From Verrucomicrobiota bacterium (lineage in GTDB: Bacteria > Chlamydiota > Chlamydiia > Chlamydiales > SM23-39): 40,740 bases of DNA. The notes under the pieces were generated by a model that saw only the letters and a list, made by a program, of their open reading frames with translations, was not told the DNA's origin and did not search any database. Position 1 is the stretch's first letter; every line of letters starts with the position of its first letter. Below are positions 8,576-16,565 of the stretch, piece by piece. Location of the stretch: contig JAGWKO010000007.1 in assembly GCA_028873295.1 (NCBI GenBank), positions 1-40,740 of the forward strand, read 5' to 3'. A program made the translations under genes and the position numbers.

Positions 8576-9175
8576 CTAGAAACTTTGGCGTCCTGAGAGA
8601 GCGCGCGATAGAGTTCCGCTGTCGATGGCCTCCAGACTTGAGCCGACGGGCAATCCAAAGGCGAGGCGGACGATCCTGAGATCATGGCTGACAAAGTGCT
8701 GTTTGATATAAAGCGCTGTTGTATCGCCCTCTAACGTAGAGTCAAAAGCGATGATCATTTCCCGAATATTTTCCCTCGCAATCCTGTCTGCAATGAGATC
8801 AAGTCCAAGCGACTCCGGATGATGGCCGTCCAAAGGGGAAAGAAGGTGTTCTACAACGTGATAAAGCCCCTGATAGCATCCCGTAGACTCAACAGCAAAA
8901 GGATCGCGCGCAGATGCGACAAGGCAAAGCTGCCCTGACTGCCGGCGCTCGTCTGTACAGAAAAGGCAGACTCCCCCTTCGGTAAGAGAGCCGCAACAGG
9001 TGCATGGGGGGAGCCGCTCCTGAATTTTCTCCAGCAGCTGCGCGAGTGTAGTGAGCTCCTCTTTTTGCCAGTAGAGGAGGTCGAAGGCAAAGCGCTCCGA
9101 CGTGCGCAATCCAACGCCCGGCAGTTTGCGCAAGTAGGAAGCAAGAGTCACAAGTTCTCTGGGATAACGAGCCAT
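8576..9175 (-). CDS. recR: Recombination protein RecR
   Basis: RecR acts with RecO/RecF to load RecA at gapped DNA. The 199 residues match the family. Visible in order: a helix-hairpin-helix (LRKLPGVGLRTSERFAFDLL), a four-cysteine zinc finger (CTCCGSLTEGGVCLFC, about 57-72) and a Toprim domain (LCLVASARDPFAVE; IIAFDSTLEGDTTALYI). The C-terminal Walker-B-like end (RLAFGLPVGSSLEAIDSGTL) is also clear. The start ATG (9175) sits directly against a TA-flanked palindrome (9176-9231), and no ribosome binding site remains immediately upstream. Position upstream of bamA matches C. trachomatis CT240-CT241. Confidence 0.96.
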   Translation of the reverse strand: MARYPRELVTLASYLRKLPGVGLRTSERFAFDLLYWQKEELTTLAQLLEKIQERLPPCTCCGSLTEGGVCLFCTDERRQSGQLCLVASARDPFAVESTGCYQGLYHVVEHLLSPLDGHHPESLGLDLIADRIARENIREMIIAFDSTLEGDTTALYIKQHFVSHDLRIVRLAFGLPVGSSLEAIDSGTLSRALSGRQSF

Positions 9176-9231
9176 TAGACATAGTGTGATCGCGCCTTTT
9201 TAAGGAGGAAAGCGTGATCACATTATGTCTA
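9176..9231. repeat. Small palindromic element flanked by TA, abutting the recR start
   Basis: The arms GACATAGTGTGATCGCGC (from 9178) and GCGTGATCACATTATGTC (to 9229) are inverted repeats with two mismatches, with TA on both outer sides. The centre contains TTTTTAAGGAGGAA. Like the element in front of sulP, the left TA follows directly the CAT (reverse ATG) of a gene. It may be a mini-element of the same lifestyle as family A, or an operator/hairpin in the recR leader. Confidence 0.6.
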
Positions 9232-9291
9232 TTAGCTGAAGTCTCTCAATTCTTCTCCTTTTTGCGCAACAGCACCGAAAAAAATCATTGA
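9214..9291 (+). CDS. Possible 25-residue peptide with a strong ribosome binding site
   Basis: GTG at 9214 is preceded by AAGGAGG (9202-9208) at good spacing and opens a frame MITLCLLAEVSQFFSFLRNS... of 25 codons, ending at 9289-9291. The ribosome binding site lies in the centre of the palindrome 9176-9231, so initiation would be masked when the hairpin forms. I recognise no family, and coding status rests only on the initiation signal. The stop overlaps a -35-like TTGACA for the next gene, which is compatible with a leader peptide or with chance. Confidence 0.2.
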   Translation: MITLCLLAEVSQFFSFLRNSTEKNH

Positions 9292-9316
9292 CACGACGAT
9301 GGAGCAGGACTACTCT
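9288..9316 (+). promoter_or_regulatory. Candidate promoter of the gene at 9346
   Basis: A perfect -35 TTGACA (9288-9293), a 17-base spacer and -10 TACTCT (9311-9316) lie about 30 bases before the start codon. GGGAGG is then available as ribosome binding site. The hexamers equal those seen before pdhA. Confidence 0.5.
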
Positions 9317-9345
9317 TTTTCTCTTGAGATTTGGGAGGTCATTCT

Positions 9346-10410
9346 ATGCCACGATTTTTATCTGTCCTGTGCCTTGTTATCTTCTCTCTTTCTGCAAAAA
9401 ACATCCTTCACATCACCTCTACGGATGCCACCTATAGCCTCGAGTTTCAAAAAATCGCAAAAGAATTTAATTATGCGCTCACAACCTGGTACGTCCCCGA
9501 TCTCCCCCCGCAATTTCTAGATGGGACAAGTGGTGGTCTTGCTCTCTACTGCCTCTCCCATGAACGAGCAGAGCGGATCTGGAATCTGCATCAGAAAACA
9601 TTTGAAACTTTTGACCTGATTTGCGTTTCTGGCCACGCACCTCTTGCGCGCATCTTTCTGCAAAACAACTGGCAAAAACCCCTTCTCATTTGGGTCGCTG
9701 GGCCCTTTGACTATGAGGATCTCTCCGGATGTGACGGAAATTTTCCCGATCTGGAATATTATGAGCTCTTTGCTCTCTCGCGTACAATGCCGAATGTGCA
9801 GATTGTGTCAGCCTCTCCCTTTGCCATTTCCTATGCTGCAAGTAAGGGCATAGATCTTGGAGATCGCGTACTCCCCCCCATAGGCATCGGCACTCGACCT
9901 CTATTTACAAAGCAAAGCTCTTCATTCTATATTCCCCCAAGATACAACGAAGTCTCCTGCATCAATGTTGCCAAACTGTTGCAGGATTTCAAGATCTCCA
10001 CGACTTGTACTCATATCGCAGAATCAATGGATCTTTGCAGTTTTCGCGGCATTGTTCATCTGCCTTGTGGATATACCTCTGCCGGACTCTTTCAACATCT
10101 GGCTTTGGGAATTATCTACTGCCTTCCATCAAAAAATTTCTTTGAGCAGCTGATCTCCACAGCGCCCGGTTATTATCACGAGCACCCCTCTTTTCTTCTC
10201 AAAGAAAACCGCTACGACCTCTCTGACTGGTATCATCCAGAACATGCAGATTGGTTCATCTACTTTGATTCCTGGGACGATCTGGCAGAAAAGCTCAAGA
10301 CAACGAATTTCAGAGCAAAAAAAGAGAAGCTGCTCTCAAGTATCATCAGCTATCAGAAAGAAGTCAGAGCAGGTTGGGCCGAGCTCTTCCAGGATCTATT
10401 CCAGGAATGA
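9346..10410 (+). CDS. Exported protein of unknown function, possibly glycosyltransferase-like
   Basis: It has 354 residues. The ATG at 9346 is chosen because GGGAGG (9333-9338) lies seven bases upstream and a signal peptide follows immediately (MPRFLSVLCLVIFSLSAKN). I do not recognise the family. Layout hints at a two-lobed GT-B fold: an N-terminal alpha/beta part (NILHITSTDATYSLEF, FDLICVSGHAPLARIF, PLLIWVAGPFDYED), then a second lobe with IVHLPCGYTSAGLFQHLALGIIYCLPS, which resembles the nucleotide-sugar site of such enzymes. A C-terminal helix ends in AELFQDLFQE. Ten cysteines fit an exported protein. It stands alone on this strand, between recR (divergent) and the MFS gene (convergent), with its own promoter and a hairpin at its end. 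Confidence 0.8.
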   Translation: MPRFLSVLCLVIFSLSAKNILHITSTDATYSLEFQKIAKEFNYALTTWYVPDLPPQFLDGTSGGLALYCLSHERAERIWNLHQKTFETFDLICVSGHAPLARIFLQNNWQKPLLIWVAGPFDYEDLSGCDGNFPDLEYYELFALSRTMPNVQIVSASPFAISYAASKGIDLGDRVLPPIGIGTRPLFTKQSSSFYIPPRYNEVSCINVAKLLQDFKISTTCTHIAESMDLCSFRGIVHLPCGYTSAGLFQHLALGIIYCLPSKNFFEQLISTAPGYYHEHPSFLLKENRYDLSDWYHPEHADWFIYFDSWDDLAEKLKTTNFRAKKEKLLSSIISYQKEVRAGWAELFQDLFQE

Positions 10411-10422
10411 TTAGAAGCTCAT

Positions 10423-10456
10423 TAGACCTCTTGCGTAACTGAAGTTCTGAGGTCTA
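10423..10456. terminator. Hairpin between convergent genes; also an element end
   Basis: TAGACCTC and GAGGTCTA form a perfect 8-base stem around an inner AACT/AGTT pairing. It lies 12 bases after the stop at 10410 and two bases from the MFS stop at 10459, so it could terminate both transcripts. TTTTAC follows on the plus strand. Its first 18 bases (TAGACCTCTTGCGTAACT) match, with one mismatch, the inverted sequence at 11873-11890 on the other side of the MFS gene. Confidence 0.55.
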
Positions 10457-10458
10457 TT

Positions 10459-11838
10459 TTACTTCTGCAAAAGTTCGGCGCCATCAGTGCGTTTTAGAGA
10501 GAAAAATATAAGGCTGGCCAGACAGACAAAGATGCCTGTAATAACAAATGCATCGCGAAATGGAGCAGGGGAACCAGCGACCAGAGGTCGATTCCACCCT
10601 ACAAAATAATGCAGTATAAGGGCGCTTATCGTAATGCCAATGCCAATAGAGAGATATTGGATCGTGCTTACAATACTCGTCGCATTGCTCTGATCCTTTC
10701 TATGAATATCTGCATAGCAAAGCGTATTGATTCCAAAAAATAAAGCAGAAGAACACATACCATTTAAAAATAAAATCATTGTCAGTGTGTAAGGGTCCGT
10801 CAATGTGATTTTAGAAAAGCAGATGATTGTCGCCCCTGTGAAAATCGCAGCTGTAGGCAACACTTTACTAAATCCAAATCTGTGAAGGATTTTTTTCTGC
10901 CAAACCCTTATTGAAATCATTCCCAATGTCCAAATACAAATTAATAGACCTGATTGCAGAGGAGTAAGGTCATAACCTACCTGGAAAAACAGGGGCAGAA
11001 GAAACGAGATGCTGGCAGTTCCCAACCGCGAAACGAGGCTGCCTATCGTGGAAATGCGGAATGTTTTTATCTTAAAGAGGTCGAGGTTTATCAACGGCAT
11101 CGCTTTTTTTTTGTAATGGAGATAGAAACTATAGAACCCACAAGAGGACAAAAAAAGAGCGGCGATAGCAGCCTTCAGAGAAACAACCGAGAGGTCAATG
11201 GCTTCAATGAGCGTGAAAAGAACGATCATACTGGAGCCAAAAAGAGTGAACCCCCAAGCATCGAAAGGGGGACATTTTTCATTTCTGATGTTTTTTATAT
11301 AACGCAGAGATACAATCAAACCAATAATTCCAATTGGAATATTAACATAAAAAATCCATTGCCATGAGGAATATGTCGTAATCCAACCGCCGAAGAACGG
11401 TCCCAGCATTGGGCCGAGAAGAGCAGGTGTAGTCATAAAAGCTGTAGCCTGTATGAACTCTTTTTTTTCAAAAGTATGCAGCAGAATTAACCGACCTGTC
11501 GGCATCATCAGCGCGCCGCCGATTCCCTGTATAATACGCCCTATGACAATGTCACCAAGTGAATGAGCTACACCGCAGCCTATTGAACTTAAGATAAATA
11601 TAGCAATAGAACTCATGAAAGTCGTTCTTGTTCCAATCCGGTCCGCTATCCATCCGCTAATTGGGATAAATATTGCAAGGCTGAGTACATAGCTGGTTAG
11701 AGCGATCTTGAGGCTGAGAGGGTCTACAGAGAAGCTTGCTGCCATTGCAGGAAGTGCAGTAGAAACGATCGTGATATCGAGCGTCTCCATCAAAAGAGCA
11801 GCGGCTATGATCCAGGGAATCGCTTTTTTATGGCCCAT
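10459..11838 (-). CDS. MFS transporter, DHA2 (EmrB/QacA) drug exporter type
   Basis: This is a predicted proton-driven exporter of the inner membrane, 459 residues, with about 14 hydrophobic segments as in the DHA2 group. Family motifs: LDITIVSTALPAMAASF in TM1, motif A GWIADRIGTRTTF between TM2 and TM3, RIIQGIGGALMMPTG in TM4, and the antiporter motif C (TPALLGPMLGPFFGGWI) in TM5. The substrate cannot be told. The start ATG at 11838 is the first of the frame; no clear ribosome binding site is seen. The gene is bracketed by family A ends and lies between the exported-protein gene and sulP, so it is probably a recent arrival. Confidence 0.9.
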   Translation of the reverse strand: MGHKKAIPWIIAAALLMETLDITIVSTALPAMAASFSVDPLSLKIALTSYVLSLAIFIPISGWIADRIGTRTTFMSSIAIFILSSIGCGVAHSLGDIVIGRIIQGIGGALMMPTGRLILLHTFEKKEFIQATAFMTTPALLGPMLGPFFGGWITTYSSWQWIFYVNIPIGIIGLIVSLRYIKNIRNEKCPPFDAWGFTLFGSSMIVLFTLIEAIDLSVVSLKAAIAALFLSSCGFYSFYLHYKKKAMPLINLDLFKIKTFRISTIGSLVSRLGTASISFLLPLFFQVGYDLTPLQSGLLICIWTLGMISIRVWQKKILHRFGFSKVLPTAAIFTGATIICFSKITLTDPYTLTMILFLNGMCSSALFFGINTLCYADIHRKDQSNATSIVSTIQYLSIGIGITISALILHYFVGWNRPLVAGSPAPFRDAFVITGIFVCLASLIFFSLKRTDGAELLQK

Positions 11839-11887
11839 GAACCTCTATGAACCATATACAAGCAATTTTAAAAGTTATGCAAGAGGT

Positions 11888-13639
11888 CTAAATGATATTA
11901 GTGAGTTCTTGCGCTCTAAGGCATGCTTTCCAGGTAGAAAATTGTGGATTACTCTCATCGCGAAAATAGAGATTATCCAGACCTATTCTCTTTGCAAGTC
12001 CTGCTCTTTGAAAGACAGTCCACACTTCGTCAGTAATACCACTGATCAACAGATGCCTTCCCGTAGAGACGAGCGTCTCGTGCAGATGTCCGATCGCAAG
12101 TCCCATCGAAGCGTCCATGTATTGCACATTGTTGAGTCGAAGCACGACCGCCTGAACATTGCGATCCTGGAGAATCATTTCAACTGTCAAAGCAAAGAGG
12201 TCTGCCGTTGCAAAGTAAAAATCACCGGCGATGCCAATAATTCGCACCTTGCGATGCGCCTCTTCCTTTGAGGAAGCAAGCGTCAGTCGTCCCTTTGCAT
12301 TAAAAGCATACTCGACAAGGTGAGGAGTCGCTGTCTTTCTCAAGTAACTGCCGATAGAGACGAGAATGCCAAGAAAGAAGGCAACTTCAAGAGTAAAAAG
12401 AAGACAGGAAAAAAAGGTGAGGAAGAAAACCCATGCATCTGCGCGAGTTGCGCGCAAAGAAAAGGTCAGCTCGCGAAAATCGATAAGAGTCGGGGCCATG
12501 AAAATAAGAAGAGCCCCAAGGGTTGCTAGAGGAATACCGGAGACAAGGGGCCAGCCGAAAAAAATGAGAAGAGCCGTCACAAGAGCGCTAAACACAGCAG
12601 AGAGCCGACTCTTTGCTTGCAGGCGATAATTGAGATGCGTACGCGTCGCACTGATCGATGTGGGCATGGCACTGACAAAAAAGGAGAGGAGAAAATTACT
12701 TAAGCCTACAGCAAAAACATCCTGTGGTATGCGAAGCGCCTGCCCTATCTTTGGCGCAAAGGTACGCGCAACAGAGAAGACCTCCAAAATCGAAAGAGAA
12801 GCAATCGCAAGCGCTGCCGGAAAAAAATGACTCATCAATGAAAAATCAAGAAGGGGCAGAGAGAGCTGCGGGATCGGCTGTACAGGAGGTGTAGCATTTC
12901 CCAAAGTTTGCAAAGAGGCTCCCCAGGGGAGATGGGTTAGAGCAAACTGCACAAGCCACCCAAGGAGAAGAACAATAAGAGCGTTAGGCAAATTCTTGCA
13001 CCATTTGCGAAGAACAATGAGCAGCAAAAGGCTCGCAAGACCAAGAAGGAGCGCAGGCCCATGGAAAGAGGTGAGATGCAGAAAAAACCAACCTACCTGG
13101 AGAAAGATCGGCCCCTTCCTCTCGGGAGAAGGGATGCCTGTGAAATTGAAAAGCTGTGTCACCGTTAAAGCTACAGCAATCCCCGCAAAGTAGCCGAGGA
13201 CAACAGGCCGGCTGACAAATTGCAGGAGCTTGCCGACGTGAAAGAAGGCTGCTGCAATCTGGATCACCCCGATCAGCACCACAAACTGTGTTAAAATATG
13301 AAAGAGAAGAGCTTCACTGATCTCCTGCCCAGGATATTGGGTATAAATTTCCGCTGCGATCGCAGTCTGAAGCAAAATCGCCGTCCCTACGGTAGGACCG
13401 GCGATCAGAAGACGAGTCGATCCAAAGGTCGCAGTAAAAATCATCCCGAAAATAGCAGAAAAAAGTCCTGCTGTCGGCGGAAGGCCAGCAAGAAGAGAGT
13501 AGGCGATCGATTGCGGAATCGTCATCAGGGCAACCGAAAGAGCGGAGAGAAGATCGAAGCGAAGTGAGGAGAGCTGATAGCGGCCAAAATCTTCTAAAAA
13601 AGGGAACCAGGAGATTGGACGGGCGGGAGGAAGTTTCAT
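11888..13639 (-). CDS. SulP family anion transporter with STAS domain
   Basis: This is an inner-membrane transporter of the SLC26/SulP family (sulfate, bicarbonate, dicarboxylate; substrate unknown). It has 583 residues: about 12-14 membrane segments from SALSVALMTIPQSIAYSLLAGLPP onward, which is the family signature, and a C-terminal STAS domain (about 450-565, RKVRIIGIAGDFYFATADLF, NVQYMDASMGLAIGHL). I chose ATG 13639 (MKLPPARPISWFPF). The longer open frame to 13795 is only a translation of element A2. The start and stop both touch repeats: A2 begins directly before the ATG and supplies an AAGAGG-like ribosome binding site four bases upstream, and the TAG stop is the end of the MFS unit. 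Confidence 0.93.
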   Translation of the reverse strand: MKLPPARPISWFPFLEDFGRYQLSSLRFDLLSALSVALMTIPQSIAYSLLAGLPPTAGLFSAIFGMIFTATFGSTRLLIAGPTVGTAILLQTAIAAEIYTQYPGQEISEALLFHILTQFVVLIGVIQIAAAFFHVGKLLQFVSRPVVLGYFAGIAVALTVTQLFNFTGIPSPERKGPIFLQVGWFFLHLTSFHGPALLLGLASLLLLIVLRKWCKNLPNALIVLLLGWLVQFALTHLPWGASLQTLGNATPPVQPIPQLSLPLLDFSLMSHFFPAALAIASLSILEVFSVARTFAPKIGQALRIPQDVFAVGLSNFLLSFFVSAMPTSISATRTHLNYRLQAKSRLSAVFSALVTALLIFFGWPLVSGIPLATLGALLIFMAPTLIDFRELTFSLRATRADAWVFFLTFFSCLLFTLEVAFFLGILVSIGSYLRKTATPHLVEYAFNAKGRLTLASSKEEAHRKVRIIGIAGDFYFATADLFALTVEMILQDRNVQAVVLRLNNVQYMDASMGLAIGHLHETLVSTGRHLLISGITDEVWTVFQRAGLAKRIGLDNLYFRDESNPQFSTWKACLRAQELTNII

Positions 13640-13811
13640 TAGACCTCTTGCATAATTGAGAGTTCGTCGATTTTCGGGATTATTTTGGCCGAATTTCGCC
13701 TCTTTTTTTGGGAGGCTGTATACGAAGTTTGATACAGCCCCCAAAAAAGAGGCGAAATTCAGCTCAAAAGAACCCGAAAATCGACAGAACCTCAATTATG
13801 CAAAAGGTCTA
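13640..13811. repeat. Palindromic element, family A copy 2, between der and sulP
   Basis: This is a complete 172-base copy including TA at both ends. The outer ends are TAGACCTCTTGCATAATTGA and its near-inverse. Then come TCGATTTTCGGG, a T-run/G-run arm (TTTTTTTGGGAGGCTG) and the centre GTATACGAAGTTTGATAC. The left TA follows the sulP ATG and the right TA is in the der stop codon. Removal with one TA kept would give AAATAATG: der stop TAA overlapping the sulP ATG. There is no gene inside. Confidence 0.9.
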
Positions 13812-15119
13812 TTTAACTTTGTGAGACTTCCCTTTCAAATCAAAAAAGAGCGGGGTCCCAGGAAAGGGGTGTGTTTTGCGCAGCTGATTCAACAAAAATT
13901 TTCGATAGGCGGTAGTCATTAAATCGGGGCGATTCACGAAAAGCACAAAACGGGGGGGGCTTACAGCTACCTGAGTGAGATAGTAAATGCGCAGCCGTTT
14001 GCCAGTTACCATCGGAGGCTGATACTTTTGCATGCAGGAAGAAATCAGATCATTCAGGGCTGCTGTCGGAAGGCGAAGAGAGCGGTGCTCACAGACCTGA
14101 TCAATAAGCGGGAAAATCTCTTCCACATTCCTCCCCTGAAGAGCTGAGAGAAAAAGAGTGGGGCACCAGGCAAAGAAGGGGGCAGCCTCCCGTATTCCTC
14201 GAAGCGCATGCTCCATTCGAATCCCCTTTACGCGATCCCATTTGTTAAGAAGAAGAATGCAACTCTTGCCGAGTTTTTCAATCTCTGCAGCAAGGCGCAT
14301 CTCCTGAACAGTGAACCCTTGCTCTGCATCAATCACCAGTAAAACCACCTCAGCCCGCTCAATCGCCTCCTGCGTGCGCAGAGCCGCAAACCCATCTACC
14401 CGCTCTTTTTCACCCTTCTTACGTCGAACTCCCGCGGTATCAACAAAAAGATATTTTTTCCCCTCTCTCTCTACAAGGAGATCGAGTGCATCGCGCGTTG
14501 TTCCTGCAATAGGGCTGACAATTGCTCTTTCCTCGCCAAAAAGGCGGTTTGCGAGCGTCGATTTGCCTACATTGGGGCGTCCAACAATAGCCACGCGCAA
14601 AAAGGGAGAAGCAGCCTCTTCACTCGCCTCTTTGTTTGCCCTGTCAAGCGCTTTTTCCAGCGCCTCCGCTATGGAGTGGCCATGGAGAGCAGAGACCCCA
14701 ATCATTTCCTTTATACCAAGAGAAGAAAATCCAGTGACCTCCTCCTCCTCGGCGTCCATCTTGTTCACAAGGAGAATCACACTTTTTTTTACCTTGCGAA
14801 GCGAGCGCGCAATTTCTTCATCTTCCCTTGTCACCCCTACCTGACCGTCCACGACAAAAAAGAGGACATCTGCTTCCTCAATGGCGAGTTCCGTCTGGCG
14901 TCGCACCTCTTCTGCAAAGGAAATTTTTCCCGCGATATCGATCCCCCCCGTGTCGATGACGGTAAAGGGACGCCCAAAGAGCTCTGCACGGGCGTAGAGA
15001 CGATCGCGCGTAATCCCCTCTGCTGGATCGACAATCGAGAGGCGCTTTTGGCAAATGCGGTTAAAAAGAGCAGACTTCCCCACATTGGGTCTGCCTATAA
15101 GAGCTATTCTTGGGAGCAT
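13809..15119 (-). CDS. der: Ribosome-associated GTPase Der (EngA)
   Basis: Der is an essential GTPase for 50S subunit maturation. It has 436 residues and two tandem G domains. The first P-loop is GRPNVGKSALFNRI (about 8-21), with DTGG and NKMD. The second P-loop is GRPNVGKSTLANRLFG (near 180), with DTAG and NKWD. A C-terminal KH-like domain follows (RLRIYYLTQVAVSPPRFVLFVN), ending in a lysine-rich tail. The stop codon TAG is formed by the end of element A2 (TA plus the element's G). It is divergent from murF, with 111 bases between the starts. Confidence 0.97.
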   Translation of the reverse strand: MLPRIALIGRPNVGKSALFNRICQKRLSIVDPAEGITRDRLYARAELFGRPFTVIDTGGIDIAGKISFAEEVRRQTELAIEEADVLFFVVDGQVGVTREDEEIARSLRKVKKSVILLVNKMDAEEEEVTGFSSLGIKEMIGVSALHGHSIAEALEKALDRANKEASEEAASPFLRVAIVGRPNVGKSTLANRLFGEERAIVSPIAGTTRDALDLLVEREGKKYLFVDTAGVRRKKGEKERVDGFAALRTQEAIERAEVVLLVIDAEQGFTVQEMRLAAEIEKLGKSCILLLNKWDRVKGIRMEHALRGIREAAPFFAWCPTLFLSALQGRNVEEIFPLIDQVCEHRSLRLPTAALNDLISSCMQKYQPPMVTGKRLRIYYLTQVAVSPPRFVLFVNRPDLMTTAYRKFLLNQLRKTHPFPGTPLFFDLKGKSHKVK

Positions 15120-15230
15120 ATGGAGCTATTCTACCCCGAATAGAGTTGAGAATACAAGCGGCACATTTCGTTAAAATATTTGATGTTTGCCACTTTCTCA
15201 AAAAATCCGCATACTTCGTGTCGCTGGATC

Positions 15231-16565
15231 ATGCAGATTCCTCTTTCCAAAATAGCCCGCCACCTCTCTCTTCCCTGCACATCAGAACTCCCAATTCAGA
15301 ATTTTCAAATTGACAGTCGCCGCATCTCTTGCGGCAGCCTTTTTTTTGCCCTGAAAGGGAAAAAAAGCGACGGTCATTCTTTCCTCGGTGAAGCAAAAGC
15401 CCGCGGGGCTGTTGCCGCCGTCGTAGAAAAGGGCTATTCGGGAGAGACCCATGGTCTGCAGCTGCTCCCTGCTCCTTCTGTTTTGGAGAGCCTGCAGCTT
15501 CTTGCAAGACAGGAACTGCAGAAAAGAAATTGCCGCGTCATCGGGATCACAGGGTCGTCAGGGAAGACCACAACAAAAGAGTGGCTCTTTTCTCTGCTCA
15601 GCGGCACTCTTCGCATAGGGAAAAGTCCTGAAAATTACAACACCCAGCTCACACTGCCCCTCTCTATCCTGAACAGCAGAGGAGATGAAGAGTGGCTCGT
15701 TCTTGAGATGGGGATGAGTAACCCGGGAGAACTGACACAACTCATCTCCATCGCCCCTCCCACTATCGCCCTTCTCACAGGAGTGGCCCTTGCCCACGCC
15801 TCCTCTTTCCCCGGAGGATGGCGGGAGATTGCCAGGGAAAAGGCCACCATCTTCTCCAGCCCCCGCCTTTCTTGCGCCTTTTACCCGAAAGAATTGGACC
15901 TCTCTCCGGAAATCACAACGGCCATCCGCACGAAAAGCATCACCTTTTCCGCAGAAAAAAAAGAGGCCGACTACTTCCTTTCTCCTCAAGGGCTTTTCCT
16001 GAACGGCATCCACTCTTACACACTACCCATCTCCTTTCAGGAGCCTCACCTCCGCCAGAATCTTGCTCTTGCCATTGCTGTAGCCATGGAGCTTGGCGTC
16101 TTGTGGGAAAACATCTCAGAAAAGATCCCGATGCTGGAACAGATTGCAGGTCGCGGCAATCGATGGGAGAAAGAGGGTATTCTCTACATTGATGAGAGCT
16201 ACAACGCAAATCCCGCTTCAATGCGCGCTGCATTTATCGCGGCTTCCTCTCTCCAGGTTTCCGGGCGACGCATCGCACTTCTCGGCTCAATGCTCTCTCT
16301 TGGTTCCTTTTCAGAGAAATGTCATAAAGAACTGGGTGAGCTTGCGATTTGCCACTTCGACTGTCTCTTTGGCATCGGCGAAGAACTCGCCCCACTGATC
16401 GAAACTTTTGGCAAAAGCAACAAAGAGACTGCTCTCTTTTCTTCCCATGAAGAGCTGGCGGCACATGTACGCACACTAAAAAAACCGGGCGATTTAATCC
16501 TCGTCAAAGGATCGCGCTCTATGGAAATGGAGCGCCTTTTCCCACTACTTGCAAAGACCCTATGA
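15231..16565 (+). CDS. murF: UDP-MurNAc-tripeptide:D-Ala-D-Ala ligase
   Basis: MurF adds D-Ala-D-Ala to UDP-MurNAc-tripeptide, the last cytoplasmic step of the peptidoglycan precursor. It has 444 residues from the chosen ATG (15231, MQIPLSKIARHL), which fits the family N-terminus. Earlier in-frame codons (15180 TTG, 15183 ATG) overlap a possible promoter region and encode an unlike sequence. The ATP site is GITGSSGKTTTKEWL. The Mur ligase central part (LEMGMSNPGELTQL, TGVALAHASSF) and the C-terminal domain (YIDESYNANPASMRAA) are clear. It is first gene of the mur/division operon, overlapping mraY in an ATGA junction, in the same order as C. trachomatis CT756 onward. Confidence 0.95.
   Translation: MQIPLSKIARHLSLPCTSELPIQNFQIDSRRISCGSLFFALKGKKSDGHSFLGEAKARGAVAAVVEKGYSGETHGLQLLPAPSVLESLQLLARQELQKRNCRVIGITGSSGKTTTKEWLFSLLSGTLRIGKSPENYNTQLTLPLSILNSRGDEEWLVLEMGMSNPGELTQLISIAPPTIALLTGVALAHASSFPGGWREIAREKATIFSSPRLSCAFYPKELDLSPEITTAIRTKSITFSAEKKEADYFLSPQGLFLNGIHSYTLPISFQEPHLRQNLALAIAVAMELGVLWENISEKIPMLEQIAGRGNRWEKEGILYIDESYNANPASMRAAFIAASSLQVSGRRIALLGSMLSLGSFSEKCHKELGELAICHFDCLFGIGEELAPLIETFGKSNKETALFSSHEELAAHVRTLKKPGDLILVKGSRSMEMERLFPLLAKTL

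Larger units (their letters stand above)
10423..11890. mobile_element. Candidate TIR-bounded unit carrying an MFS exporter
   Basis: The MFS gene is enclosed by inverted ends: TAGACCTCTTGCGTAACT at 10423-10440 and the reverse complement TAGACCTCTTGCATAACT at 11873-11890 (17 of 18 identical), with TA on each outer side. Both match the family A end seen at 13640 and 34773. Removing the unit but keeping one TA turns the present sulP stop TAG into TAA, followed by normal-looking sequence. No transposase is present, so movement would need one in trans. The gene looks more A+T-rich than its neighbours. Alternatively two separate small elements landed by chance on both sides. Confidence 0.5.

Noticed and set aside
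13640-13795. N-terminal extension of SulP (open frame beginning MRFCRFSGSFELNF)
   Set aside because: It is a translation of element A2; similar peptides appear at every family A copy (for example 34789 and 13656). The SulP family begins near MKLPPARPISW.
15145-15180. Promoter for murF (TTGAGA ... TTAAAAT)
   Set aside because: Spacing of 19-20 bases and a weak -35 make it unconvincing, though a promoter must exist somewhere in the der-murF gap.
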